Assembly (NCBI GenBank): GCA_009778425.1
Contig: WRJU01000240.1
Location: forward strand, 1 to 16,796
Length of the DNA stretch: 16,796 nt
Source: Pseudomonadota bacterium
Lineage (GTDB): Bacteria; Pseudomonadota; Gammaproteobacteria; Burkholderiales; Rhodocyclaceae
Reading direction: 5' to 3'
The position numbers and the translations under genes were made by a program. Below the pieces are notes generated by a model, which ran no database searches, had not been told where the DNA came from, and saw nothing but the letters and a program-made list of their open reading frames with translations. Positions 6,183-15,800 of this stretch are shown here, one piece after another; position 1 is the first letter of the stretch; each line of letters begins with the position of its first letter.

Positions 6183-8477
6183 CTACTTGCTGCCCGTATT
6201 CGACCCCGCCGCGTCCACTACTGCGAGCGCGGTGATGTTGACCAGCCGCCGCACGGTGGCCGAGGGAGTGACGACATGCACAGGCTTGGCCGGGCCAAGC
6301 AGGATAGGGCCGACTGTGACGCCGTCGCAATACGCAACCTTGAACAGGTTGAACGAAATATTGGCCGCGTCCAGATTGGGCATTACCAATAGGTTGGCTT
6401 CGCCCTTGAGGGTTGAATCGGGGTGCTGCACAGCGCGAATTGCGGGGGAGAGCGCCACGTCGGCGCGTATTTCGCCATCGCATTCGAGCGACGGCGCGGC
6501 GCGGCGCAGTATCTCGCTGGCAGCGCGCATCTTGCGGGCCGAAGCCGATTGGGAACTGCCGAAGTTGGAATGCGACAACAACGCCACACGCGGCTCGATT
6601 CCGAAGCTGCGCAACTCAGAGGCTGCCGCCAGCGCAATTTCGGCGATTTCCTCGGCGGTCGGGTTTTCGTTGACCTGCGTATCGGTAATCGCCAATACGC
6701 GGCCAGGCATCATGAGCAAGTCCATCGCCGCGAACTGGCTCGCCCCCGGTTTGAGACCGATTACGTCGCGTATATGCTGGAGGTGGTAGGCGTGAGAACC
6801 GAAGGTGCCGCATACGAGTGCGTTGGCGTAGCCCTGGCGCAACAGCAAGGCGCCGTACAGCGTGGAGTCGCGGCGCACCCGCACCTTGGCCAAAACAGGC
6901 GTGACGCCATTACGCGACATCAGTCTGTAATACTCGTTCCATAGTTCGTTGTAATGCGGGTCTTGTTCCGGGTCGATCACGTCGAAATCGCGTTCGGGAA
7001 CAAGGTTGAGGCCGACCTTTTTGATGCGCGCTTCGATCACGGAAGGGCGGCCTATCAGCACGGGACGGGCAAGCCCTTCCTCGATTACGACACGCGCGGT
7101 GTGGATGACTCGCTCATCTTCCCCCTCGGCGTAAAGCACGCGCTTGAGTTCATTCTGTACGCTCTTGGCCGCCGCGAACACGGGTCGCATGACGGTACCG
7201 GAGCGGTACACAAAATCGTTCAGAGTGGCGGCATAGGCGCTCAAGTCGCTGATCGGATGCCGGGCGACACCTGAATCCATCGCCGCCTTCGCAACCGCTG
7301 GCGCAATCTTGACGATCAGGCGCGGATCGAACGGTTTGGGAATGATGTAGTCCGGCCCGAAGCTCAGTTCCTCGCCTCCGTAGGCCGAGGCCACAACGTC
7401 GTTTTGCTCGGCCTGGGCCAGTTCGGCAATAGCCTTGACGCAGGCGAGCTTCATTTCATCGTTGATGGTGGTCGCGCCCACGTCGAGCGCTCCCCGGAAA
7501 ATGAAGGGGAAGCAGAGAACGTTATTGACCTGGTTGGGATAGTCCGAACGGCCCGTGGCGATGACGCAATCCGGGCGAACGGCCTTGGCCTCGGCGGGCA
7601 GGATTTCAGGGATCGGGTTGGCCAGCGCGAAGATCAACGGCCTGTCGGCCATCTTCGCCACCATGTCGGGTTTGAGCAAATCTGCCTTGGAAAGCCCAAG
7701 GAAAACGTCCGCGCCAACGATTGCGTCCCCCAGGGTACGCGCGTCGGACGCTTGGGCATAACGCGCCTTGGTCGGTTCCATGTCCGGCTCGCGCCCTTGA
7801 TAGATCAAGCCGCGCGAATCGCAGACAAAAACGTTTTCGCGCTTCAGCCCCAAGCCCACCATGAGGTCGAGGCAGGCAATTGCCGCTGCGCCTGCGCCCG
7901 AACATACGAGTTTGACCTTGTCGATTTTCTTGTCGACGATCTTCAGGCCGTTGATGAGGCCCGCCGCCGAGATGATGGCGGTTCCGTGCTGGTCGTCGTG
8001 GAAAACCGGGATTTTCATGCGCTCGCGCAGCTTCTGCTCGATGTAGAAGCATTCGGGAGCCTTGATGTCTTCCAGGTTGATGCCGCCCAGGGTCGGTTCG
8101 AGTGAGGCGATGATGTCGATCAGCTTATCGGGGTCTTGTTCGTCCAGTTCGATGTCGAATACGTCGATGCCCGCGAATTTCTTGAAAAGGCATCCCTTGC
8201 CTTCCATCACCGGCTTGGAAGCGAGCGGGCCGATGTTCCCCAGGCCAAGTACCGCCGTGCCGTTCGTGACGACCGCCACGAGATTGCCCCGACTGGTCAA
8301 TTCGCGCGCCTGCTCCGGATCGGCGACAATTGCGTCGCATGCCGCTGCAACCCCCGGTGAATATGCCAACGCGAGATCGTGCTGATTGGTCAAACTTTTA
8401 GTTGGCACAACTGAAATCTTCCCGCGCGTCGGCGCGCGATGATATTCGAGCGCTGCGGCGATGAAATCCTGATCCAT
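6183..8477 (-). CDS. maeB: NADP-dependent malic enzyme with phosphotransacetylase-like C-terminal domain
   Basis: MaeB oxidatively decarboxylates malate to pyruvate, producing NADPH and CO2 in the cytoplasm, and so links the TCA cycle to pyruvate and reducing power. At 764 residues it has the large MaeB form. The malic N-domain (about 15-150) contains LAYSPGVAA at 37-45 with the catalytic Tyr39, and K94 (EGKGCLFKK). EDIKAPECF lies at 136-144 and FHDDQHGTA at 159-167, including metal-site residues. The NAD(P) fold follows with GAGAAA at 194-199. From about residue 430 to the end is a phosphate acetyl/butyryltransferase-like domain, which in E. coli MaeB is a regulatory region sensing acetyl-CoA and has no known transferase activity. 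AAGGA shortly before the ATG supports the start at 8477. Divergent from the ParA gene. Confidence 0.95.
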   Translation of the reverse strand: MDQDFIAAALEYHRAPTRGKISVVPTKSLTNQHDLALAYSPGVAAACDAIVADPEQARELTSRGNLVAVVTNGTAVLGLGNIGPLASKPVMEGKGCLFKKFAGIDVFDIELDEQDPDKLIDIIASLEPTLGGINLEDIKAPECFYIEQKLRERMKIPVFHDDQHGTAIISAAGLINGLKIVDKKIDKVKLVCSGAGAAAIACLDLMVGLGLKRENVFVCDSRGLIYQGREPDMEPTKARYAQASDARTLGDAIVGADVFLGLSKADLLKPDMVAKMADRPLIFALANPIPEILPAEAKAVRPDCVIATGRSDYPNQVNNVLCFPFIFRGALDVGATTINDEMKLACVKAIAELAQAEQNDVVASAYGGEELSFGPDYIIPKPFDPRLIVKIAPAVAKAAMDSGVARHPISDLSAYAATLNDFVYRSGTVMRPVFAAAKSVQNELKRVLYAEGEDERVIHTARVVIEEGLARPVLIGRPSVIEARIKKVGLNLVPERDFDVIDPEQDPHYNELWNEYYRLMSRNGVTPVLAKVRVRRDSTLYGALLLRQGYANALVCGTFGSHAYHLQHIRDVIGLKPGASQFAAMDLLMMPGRVLAITDTQVNENPTAEEIAEIALAAASELRSFGIEPRVALLSHSNFGSSQSASARKMRAASEILRRAAPSLECDGEIRADVALSPAIRAVQHPDSTLKGEANLLVMPNLDAANISFNLFKVAYCDGVTVGPILLGPAKPVHVVTPSATVRRLVNITALAVVDAAGSNTGSK

Positions 8478-8531
8478 GTTTATCCTTTAAAAACCAATAA
8501 CTCGCCCTGACAATCTCATCTGCGAGTGAAA

Positions 8532-8558
8532 CCGGAAAGGTGCATTTTAGCTTTCCGG
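8532..8558. promoter_or_regulatory. inverted repeat in the maeB/parA divergent intergenic region
   Basis: CCGGAAAG at 8532-8539 and CTTTCCGG at 8551-8558 are perfect 8-bp inverted arms around an 11-nt AT-rich spacer (GTGCATTTTAG). On the - strand the spacer reads TAAAAT at 8549-8544, a good -10 hexamer for maeB, but no convincing -35 is seen 16-18 nt upstream. A dimeric repressor site over the maeB promoter is the simplest reading; a hairpin in the maeB leader is the alternative. Confidence 0.4.
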
Positions 8559-8590
8559 GAGAGGATGCGTACAGGGTAATAAGTTTGGGG

Positions 8591-8619
8591 TTTACCCTCG
8601 CTTTACCCCGACGCATATT
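8591..8619 (+). promoter_or_regulatory. possible promoter of the ParA-type gene
   Basis: TTTACC at 8591-8596 and CATATT at 8614-8619 (4 of 6 matches each) are 17 nt apart, with the ATG at 8684. CCCGAC at 8607-8612 and GTCGGG at 8629-8634 form a 6-bp inverted repeat flanking the -10, which could be a regulator site. Weak evidence based on hexamers only. Confidence 0.3.
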
Positions 8620-8683
8620 TGATTTTCTGTCGGGCGCGGGCACAATGCCGCATGGCAATGAAATGAACCGGGGAGAAAACTTC

Positions 8684-9469
8684 ATGCGGCGCGTAGTCTT
8701 CAATCAAAAAGGCGGGGTCGGAAAATCCACCATCACCTGCAACCTGGCGGCAATCAGTGCCCAAAAAGGCAAGCGCACACTGGTGGTCGACCTCGACCCG
8801 CAGGGCAATTCCACTCAGTACCTGCTTGGCGGAAACGCTACGCCGCCCGAAGCCACGCTCGCGGAGTTCTTCGAGCAAAGCCTGATGTTCCGGCTCGATC
8901 CCAAAAAAACGATAGACTTCACCGTCGCCTCGCCTTTCGAGCGGCTCTCGGTGCTGCCCTCTCACCCGAGGCTGGAAGAACTGCAGGGCAAGCTGGAATC
9001 CCGCTACAAAATCTACAAACTACGCGAGGCGCTTGACGAAATCGCCGGAAACTTCGACCAGATATTCATCGATACGCCGCCCGCACTCAATTTCTTCACG
9101 CGTTCGGCTCTGATCGCTGCCGATGCCTGCCTGATCCCTTTCGATTGCGACGAGTTTTCGCGCAATGCGCTCTATGCGCTGCTTGCCAATGCCGAAGAAA
9201 TCCGCGCCGACCACAACCACGGCTTGAAAGTGGAAGGCATCGTGGTCAACCAGTATCAGCCCCGCGCCAACCTGCCGCAAAAGCTCGTGCAGGAATTGAT
9301 CGATGAAGGCTTGCCGGTACTGCAACCGTATCTGTCGGCTTCAGTGAAGATCAGGGAATCGCACGAACGCGCGGCCCCGATGATTCATTTCGACCCCCGC
9401 CACAAGCTCACTCAGGAATTCGTCGCCCTGTACGAAAACCTCGCCTCGAAGAAGAAAAAAACCAAATGA
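8684..9469 (+). CDS. orphan ParA/Soj-type ATPase
   Basis: ParA ATPases bind ATP, dimerise and coat DNA to position plasmids, chromosomes or protein clusters. This 261-residue protein has the deviant Walker A KGGVGKST at 9-16 with both signature lysines (K9, K14). Walker A' is VVDLDPQGNST at 34-44 and Walker B is IFIDTPP at 127-133. It has no N-terminal helix-turn-helix extension, so it resembles the chromosomal Soj class and not P1 ParA. The C-terminus ends with a lysine-rich tail (SKKKKTK). The start at 8684 is chosen because GGGGAGA ends about 8 nt upstream and the protein then begins at the ATPase core; an in-frame ATG at 8540 adds 48 residues with no family resemblance. No ParB gene or parS-like site is visible nearby, so its cargo is unknown. 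Divergent from maeB and convergent with the sensor kinase. Confidence 0.88.
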   Translation: MRRVVFNQKGGVGKSTITCNLAAISAQKGKRTLVVDLDPQGNSTQYLLGGNATPPEATLAEFFEQSLMFRLDPKKTIDFTVASPFERLSVLPSHPRLEELQGKLESRYKIYKLREALDEIAGNFDQIFIDTPPALNFFTRSALIAADACLIPFDCDEFSRNALYALLANAEEIRADHNHGLKVEGIVVNQYQPRANLPQKLVQELIDEGLPVLQPYLSASVKIRESHERAAPMIHFDPRHKLTQEFVALYENLASKKKKTK

Positions 9470-9539
9470 AGTGATTCCTGTGACGAATCATGGCGATTTA
9501 CTGTCGTCTGTAAAAATAAATCGGTATTTGTCCAAAGCG

Positions 9540-10934
9540 TCATGGACAAGACGCAGATGCCGCAGGAATCTCGACGCTTGCCATCAGCCCGGAGTCCCCT
9601 GACGCCGCAGTCAGCGTAATTCGTCCTTTATGCAGGGTGGCGATTTCGTGAGCGATGGCCAAACCCAGGCCGCTGCCGTCGACACCGGCGTCGGCACTGC
9701 GGTAGAAAGGTTCCAGCACCCGTTGGCGCTCCGGCTCTGGAATGCCGGGCCCGTTGTCAGTGACGACGAAAGCGACCGACCCATTGGCCTGCCTCGCACC
9801 GACCCCGACACGACCACCGGGCGGGGTGTAGCGGATAGCGTTATCAACCAGGTTGGCGAGCATTTCGCTCAGGAATTGCCGGTTTCCGTATACTGCCGAT
9901 TCGTCGGCAAGTTCGATGCTGACCTCGATCTGCTTTGCCAGAGCAGCGGGCACGAGCCTCTCGACCACGTCCTCGAGCAGTGCGGCAACGTCGACCGGGG
10001 CAAAATCCAGCGCACCCGATTGGCGGGCTTCGGCGCGGCTCAGGCTCAACAGTTGGTTGGCCAGCCGGGCAAGGCGGACAGTGGTGGCATTGAGCTTGGC
10101 AAGCTCGGCGCGCAGTTCGTCCTGGCCGTGGGCGCGCAGTGCGAGTTCGGCCTGGGCGCAGAGTACGGTAATCGGTGTACGCAGTTGATGTGTCGCGTCG
10201 GCGATAAACCGCTGCTGAGCCGTGATCGTCCGGCCCAGACGAGCCATCAAGTCGTTGATGACATGTACCTGCTCATGAACCTCCGTCGGCAAGCCGGATT
10301 CGCCAAGCGGACTCAGATCCTCGTGGGTTCGTCGGGCAATGGCATCGCGGATACGGCTCAACGGTGCCATGCCGCGACCGATGCCATGCCAGACCAGAAG
10401 GACGATGCTGGCGAGAAACAGCAACTGCGGCGTAATCATGTAGACAAGGGCATCGCGCGCCATAGCCTGCCGCTTGTGCAGCGTTTCGGCGACCCGCACG
10501 AACAGCAACTGACCGTGGACGCCGCTCGGCACGGTGTATTCCACCAGCCGGACGGTTTCGCCATCCACCCGGGAATCGTAGAACCGGGTTTCGCCGGGAA
10601 CCATGACGCGGGCAGGACCCGGCGGCAGGGAGCGGTTGCCGACCAGTTGCTGTCCGTGATCGTCCGACACGCTGAAATAGACCTTGTCCACTTCGTCAAA
10701 TTCGAGCATCCGGTGCGCTGCGGGCGGCAGGTCGAATTCAGGCGCGCCGTGCACAACCCGCACTTGCCCGGCCAGGGTCTGAGCCGTGTCCTGTAATGAC
10801 CAGTCGTAGGTACGATTGGCGAAGTGCAAGACGATAGCATAGGTTGCCCAAGCCCAGATGCCGGTCAGCAGCAGGATTGGCAGCAACAACCAGAGCAGCA
10901 GCCGCTGGCGCAGCGACAGCCGGTCAGTTCTCAC
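9540..10934 (-). CDS. membrane sensor histidine kinase, TctE/QseC-like
   Basis: This inner-membrane kinase is expected to autophosphorylate and pass phosphate to the regulator encoded just upstream. With a GTG start at 10934 the product is 464 residues. TM1 is near 12-36, and a periplasmic region resembling the 2CSK_N domain of TctE (residues about 43-160, with PPAAHRMLEFDEVDKVYFSV) precedes TM2 near 163-185. A HAMP-like linker follows. The H-box is DATHQLRTPITVL with H249; the N-box NLVDNAIRYTP is at 361-371, G1 DNGPGIPE at 393-400 and G2 GSGLGLAI at 420-427. The GTG is preferred because GGAGG at 10941-10945 lies 6 nt before it; an in-frame ATG at 10964 lacks a site. It overlaps the end of the regulator gene by 11 nt. 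Its position beside a metal pump suggests metal sensing, although TctE itself senses tricarboxylates. Confidence 0.9.
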   Translation of the reverse strand: MRTDRLSLRQRLLLWLLLPILLLTGIWAWATYAIVLHFANRTYDWSLQDTAQTLAGQVRVVHGAPEFDLPPAAHRMLEFDEVDKVYFSVSDDHGQQLVGNRSLPPGPARVMVPGETRFYDSRVDGETVRLVEYTVPSGVHGQLLFVRVAETLHKRQAMARDALVYMITPQLLFLASIVLLVWHGIGRGMAPLSRIRDAIARRTHEDLSPLGESGLPTEVHEQVHVINDLMARLGRTITAQQRFIADATHQLRTPITVLCAQAELALRAHGQDELRAELAKLNATTVRLARLANQLLSLSRAEARQSGALDFAPVDVAALLEDVVERLVPAALAKQIEVSIELADESAVYGNRQFLSEMLANLVDNAIRYTPPGGRVGVGARQANGSVAFVVTDNGPGIPEPERQRVLEPFYRSADAGVDGSGLGLAIAHEIATLHKGRITLTAASGDSGLMASVEIPAASASCP

Positions 10935-11595
10935 TACAGGCCTCCAGCATGTAACCAAGCCCATGGATGGTGCGGACGCTTAAGTCGTAAGGCTTCAGTT
11001 TCTTGCGTAGGCGATGGATGTAGACCTCGATGGTGTTGGTTCCAACCTCGCTTGCCCAATCGCCAATCTGCTGTGCGAGCCGTGTCTTGACCACCACTTT
11101 GCCAACACGCTTTATCAGCGCTTCGAGGATTGCTATCTCGCGCACTGTGAGGTCCAGCGGTTTGCCTTCGATGGTCACTGCGCGGTTGCTTAGATCCAAC
11201 TCCAGAGGACCATAGCTTAGCCGCGTGAGCCCGCCAGCGGCGCGTCGAATCAGCGCGTCTACACGGGCTTCCAACTCGCGCAGGGCGAAGGGCTTGGTCA
11301 GGTAGTCATCAGCACCAGCCCGGAGCCCCAGGACGCGCTCATCAATACCGTCGCGGGCGGACAGCACCAGAACCGGTGTGCGATCCTGGCGCGCACGGGC
11401 GCGCCGCAGCACTTCGATGCCGTCCAGGCGCGGCAAACCCAGGTCGAGTACAGCCAGGTCGTAAGTCCCTGTCGCCAGGGCGCTGTCAGCAGCGCGCCCA
11501 TCGGCCACGTGATCAACACCATAGCCAGCCTGACGCAGCGCCTGCAGTAGCGTATCCCGGAGCGCATCGTCATCTTCGACCAGAAGGACTCTCAT
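10924..11595 (-). CDS. OmpR/PhoB-family response regulator
   Basis: This 223-residue DNA-binding regulator has a receiver domain (1 to about 118) with acidic residues E7/D8/D9, phosphoacceptor D51 (AVLDLGLPRLDG), switch S79 and K101 (LTKPFALRELE). A winged-helix C-terminal domain follows (about 127-220, ending with the conserved VRTIHGLGYML). It resembles the TctD/QseB/CzcR group. Its stop lies inside the kinase gene, so the two are translated together. It is divergent from the efflux operon with 90 nt between starts, the usual place for a regulator of that operon. No clear Shine-Dalgarno sequence precedes the ATG at 11595, although the start fits the family exactly (MRVLLVEDD). Confidence 0.93.
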   Translation of the reverse strand: MRVLLVEDDDALRDTLLQALRQAGYGVDHVADGRAADSALATGTYDLAVLDLGLPRLDGIEVLRRARARQDRTPVLVLSARDGIDERVLGLRAGADDYLTKPFALRELEARVDALIRRAAGGLTRLSYGPLELDLSNRAVTIEGKPLDLTVREIAILEALIKRVGKVVVKTRLAQQIGDWASEVGTNTIEVYIHRLRKKLKPYDLSVRTIHGLGYMLEACSEN

Positions 11596-11624
11596 AGTAA
11601 GAACTTTTTAAGGAATGCCTGGCT

Positions 11625-11653
11625 ATATTACGCGCCCCTACCGAACAAGAGAA
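11625..11653 (-). promoter_or_regulatory. possible promoter in the regulator/efflux divergent gap
   Basis: On the - strand, TAATAT at 11630-11625 with TTCTCT at 11653-11648 (17-nt spacer) could start the regulator-kinase transcript about 22 nt before its ATG. The same AT-rich patch gives TATATT at 11624-11629 on the + strand, so the two divergent promoters may overlap; the + version has no good -35 and may need an activator. No clear direct-repeat binding site was found in the 90-nt gap. Confidence 0.3.
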
Positions 11654-11685
11654 CGCGGAGCCCCTTCAGCCTCCCATATGAAACG

Positions 11686-12801
11686 ATGAACAAGCTACTT
11701 TGCCGAATCGGCTCGTCGATCCTTGCCGCCTGTCTGGCAGCGGCCTGCTCCAAACCTCCCCCTTCGCCCCAGACTGGCGACGGCAAAGCGGATGGTCTGA
11801 CGCTTTCCGAGGCATCGCACAAGTATCTCGAAATCGAGTCGGTGGGTACCGGGCATGGCACCCTGGGCGGTGTGCTGCCCGGCAGAGTGGCGTTTCAGCC
11901 TCAATCCATGGCAGCCATCGGTTCCCCCTTGGACGCGCGCGTCCTTTCCATTGAGGTACGGCCAGGCGAGGTGGTTGCAGCCGGTGCGCCCCTCTTGACC
12001 CTGCAAAGCGTCGACGTGGCTGCAGCCAGGGCGGACTTTACCCAGGCTCAGGCAAAAGCGGCGGCGGCTGAGGACCTGCTGCGGCGACAGGACGAAATGT
12101 TGCACAAAGGCGTTGGTCTGGAAGTTGAGCGTTTCGAGGCTGAAACCGCCGCCCGCGAAGCGCGTGCCAATCTGGATCGGGCGCAAAGCACGGTGGCCCT
12201 GATCGGCGGCGGCAAGGGTGACCGCTTCTTGCTGCGCGCTCCGGCTGGTGGCGTGGTTCTTACCGTCCGCACCAACGTCGGCGCGGTGGTCTCGCGCGGC
12301 GGCGAAGCGCTGGTAGAGGTGGGAGACCCAAAGCGGCTATGGGTGGTGGCCTATGTCCCGGAAAGCGCGCTCGTCGGCTTGGCTGCCAGTTTGGCTACGG
12401 GCCGTACTGCCGAGGTACGCGTACCGGGGGCGGATGCCCGCTTTGAAGCCGTGCTCGATGGCGTAGGCCAAATGGTTGATGGCGAGCAGCGACGGCTACC
12501 GATCTATCTCACGCTCAAGGGTGCTACGGACAGGCTCACCGCTGGCATGCTTGCCGAGGTACGGCTCGTCGGCGCTGACGATGGCCCCTTGAGCGTACCT
12601 GCCGCAGCGGTGCTGATCAAGGATGGTAGCCAACAGATCGTCTACGTGCAGGGCAAGGACGGCAGCTTCAAGCCGCAGACGGTTCGTACCGGAGTCTCAC
12701 GCGACGGGCGGGTAACGATCCTTGAAGGGCTGCAGCCGGGGGACAAGGTCGTCGTGCGTGGCACCCTGCTGCTCGACAGCGAAGCCGAGCAACTGCTCTG
12801 A
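11686..12801 (+). CDS. heavy-metal efflux RND periplasmic adaptor (CzcB-like lipoprotein)
   Basis: Adaptors bridge the inner-membrane RND pump and the outer-membrane channel. The 371-residue protein starts with a lipoprotein-type signal (MNKLLCRIGSSILAACLAAA). The lipid-bearing Cys could be C16 (LAAC) or C21 (AAAC). A lipoyl/barrel-sandwich half follows (GSPLDARVLSIEVRPGEVVA), then an alpha-hairpin (about 115-165, Ala/Glu/Arg-rich). The second lipoyl half (FLLRAPAGGVVLTVRTNVGA) and beta-barrel and membrane-proximal domains complete the protein. It lacks the long His-rich N-terminal extension of some CzcB proteins. The ribosome site is weak. A three-codon frame ATG-AAA-CGA-TGA at 11678-11689 overlaps the start as ATGA. 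The pump gene begins 7 nt after the stop, so adaptor, pump and channel form one operon. The exact metal is not readable here. Confidence 0.9.
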   Translation: MNKLLCRIGSSILAACLAAACSKPPPSPQTGDGKADGLTLSEASHKYLEIESVGTGHGTLGGVLPGRVAFQPQSMAAIGSPLDARVLSIEVRPGEVVAAGAPLLTLQSVDVAAARADFTQAQAKAAAAEDLLRRQDEMLHKGVGLEVERFEAETAAREARANLDRAQSTVALIGGGKGDRFLLRAPAGGVVLTVRTNVGAVVSRGGEALVEVGDPKRLWVVAYVPESALVGLAASLATGRTAEVRVPGADARFEAVLDGVGQMVDGEQRRLPIYLTLKGATDRLTAGMLAEVRLVGADDGPLSVPAAAVLIKDGSQQIVYVQGKDGSFKPQTVRTGVSRDGRVTILEGLQPGDKVVVRGTLLLDSEAEQLL

Positions 12802-12808
12802 GGCTCCC

Positions 12809-15800
12809 ATGCTGAACCTGATTCTCGAAGCGTGCGTTCACCGCCGCCTGGCGACCCTCATCATCACAGCGATTATCGCCGTGTTCAGCATCCGGGCTTA
12901 TCTCGACACCCCCATCGAAGCCTATCCAGACGTAACCAACGCCCAGGTACAGGTCATCACCCAAATGCCGGGCTATGCCGCCGAGGAAATCGAACGGCAG
13001 GTAACCGTGCCTTTGGAGCGCGCGCTCAACGGTACACCGGGGATGACGCTTCTGCGCAGCGAAAGCCTCTTTGGCCTGTCGCTCGTGACCCTCATCTTCG
13101 ACGACGATGTCGATCCCTTCAAGGCTCGCATGCTGGTCGGTGCGCGCTTTGCCGAGGCCGAACTGCCGGAAGGGGTGACACCCTCCCTGGCGCCAGATGC
13201 TACTCCGCTCGGCAAGATATACCGCTTCCGCCTTGCCAGCGACCACCATGACCTCTACCAGTTGCGCTCGGAGATGGAATGGAACGTCACCCGCGTGCTT
13301 CGCCAGGTGCAGGGTGTGGCCGATGTCGTCCCCTTCGGCGGCTACCTGAAGGAAGTCCATGTCGAGGCCGATCCGGGCAGGCTGTACGCTGCGGGGCTCA
13401 CCTTGGGTGAAATCGAAGAGGCTATAGGCAAAGCCAACCTCAACGTCGGTGGAGGCTTCCTGCGCCACGGCGACCAGGAACTCACCATCCGAGGTGTCGG
13501 TTTTATCGACTCGGTCGAGGACATCAAAAACATCCCCCTGAAGAGCAAAGATGGCTCGACGCTCATCGTCGGCGATGTGGCCAACATCAAGCTCGCTGCC
13601 ACGCCCCGGCGCGGCTCGGTCGGCTGGAACGAGAAGAAGGAAGTTGTCGAGGGGCTGGTCCTCATGCGGCGCGGTGAAAACCCCTCGGTGGTGCTCGACG
13701 GGATACACGCGAAGGTTGAGGAACTCAACCGGAACATCCTGCCCACCGGCATGCGGATAGAAGCCTCCCACGACCGTAGCGTGCTGGTGAATCACACGCT
13801 AACCACCGTGCACGACAATCTTTTGCACGGATTCGTGCTGGTGGTCGGGATTGTATGGCTGTTTCTGCGCAGCATCGTCGGCTCGGCTGTGGTCGCAACG
13901 GTCATTCCCCTGTCGCTGCTCGTCGCCTTTCTCTGCCTGCATGCCTTGGGGCTGCCCGCCAACCTGATCTCGATGGGCGCGATCGACTTCGGCATCCTGG
14001 TCGACGGCGCGGTGGTGCTGGTCGAGAACGTCATCCACACCATCCACCACGAGCGGCCGACCGACCGCAAAGCACTCTTGCGCCTGGTCATCCGCTCGAC
14101 GAGGGAAGTTGGGCGTCCGATCTTCTACGCCATGCTGATCATCATCGCTGCGCTCCTGCCCGTTTTTACCCTGCAATCGGTAGAAGGCCGCATCTTCCGG
14201 CCACTCTCACTGACCTACGCCTTCGCCCTGGGTGGAGCACTGATTTTTACGCTGACCGTAGTACCGGCGCTGTGCGCGTTCCTGTTCAGGCCGGAGCATG
14301 CGCGGCTGACCGAGCCACGCTGGATCGAGAAATTGCGGGTTGGCTATCGCAAGATACTGAGCAGGATCATGGCCGGGCGGACGGCAACCCTCCTGCTTGC
14401 CACGGGCATGCTGCTGGCTGGCGGCTTGGCCACCGCGCGCCTGGGTACGGAGTTCCTGCCCGAACTCAACGAAGGGGACGTGTTTATTTTTGCCGAGATG
14501 CCAGCCAGCATCGCCATGGAAGCGGCTCAGGACATCCTTTTGGACGTACATCGGCGGATGGAAGCCTTTCCTGAGGCCGACGACGTGCACACCGAGCATG
14601 GACGCCCGGAGGATGGTACCGACAATGAAGGCGTCAACATGTTGAAGACCTTCGTGCGCCTGAAGCCCCAGGAGCAGTGGCGCCCAGGTTGGAACAAGGA
14701 ACGCCTGGTCGAGGCCATGCGTACGTCCCTGGCGGAAATTCCCGGGGTGCGTTTCAACTTCTCACAGCCGATCAAGGACAGCGTTGAAGAGGCCGTGTCC
14801 GGAGTGCGCGGCAAGGTCGTGCTCAAGATTTTCGGCAACAACCTCGACGCCATGCGCGAAGCGCTGAAGCAGGCAAAAGCGGCGCTCCAGGACGTGCCGG
14901 GGGTAACTGAACTCGACCTGTATCGCGATGCGTCGAGCCCTCAGTTGCGTGTACGGCTCGACCGGCAGGCGCTGGCGCGGGCCGGTGTGCCCATCGAAGA
15001 CGCTGCAAGAACCATCGAGACGGCTTTTGCAGGTCGTGTCGTCACCCAGTATTGGGAGGGCGAGCGGCCCATACCGGTGCGGCTGATATTGCCCAAGGCT
15101 GCCCGGGACGACCTGGACAAAATCGCCGACCTGTCCATCGATACACCGTCTGGTGCCCGCATTCCACTCAGGGAGTTAGCCATGATCGAAACCGGCAATG
15201 GTGCTGCCTCGATCGTACGCGAAGGCAATATCCGCTTCCTCGCACTCAAATTCAACGTCGAAGGGCGCGACATGGGTTCGACGGTCGAGGAGTCCATCGC
15301 CACCGTGGCGGCCAGGGTCAAGCCGCCAGAGGAGCATTATTTCGTCTGGGGCGGCGAGTTCGAGAATCAGGAGCGCGCCACCAATAGGCTCAAGCTGGCA
15401 GTTCCGGTATCGGTGCTGCTGGTGCTGGGCTTGCTCTACACCGCCATGAACAGTGGCCGCAGCGCCTTGGCGGTTCTCTCCACGGTTCCGTTCGCCCTGA
15501 CTGGCGGAGCCTTCGCCCTCCTCAACGCCGGTATCCCGCTGTCGGTCAGTGCTGCCATCGGTTTCATCGCGCTCCTGGGGCAGGTTTCGTTGATGGGCTT
15601 ACTGGTTTTGTCGGCGGTCGAAGCGCGGCGGCGTGCTGGCGAAGAATTGTTTCCTGCGCTCATCAATGGCGCAACCGAGCGACTGCGCCCCGTCCTGATG
15701 GCCTCCCTCCTGGCGCTCTTCGGCCTGCTGCCGATGGCGCTGTCCTCCGGCATCGGGAGCGAGATTCAGCGGCCATTTGCCCTGGTTGTGGTGGGCGGGA

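Noticed and set aside
9475..9500. GATTC/GAATC inverted repeat after the ParA gene as a terminator
   Set aside because: The stem is only 5 bp, AT-rich and without a T-tract.
12668..13795. Antisense frame opposite the RND pump start (375 codons)
   Set aside because: Shadow of the adaptor and pump genes with a typical GC-driven residue mix.
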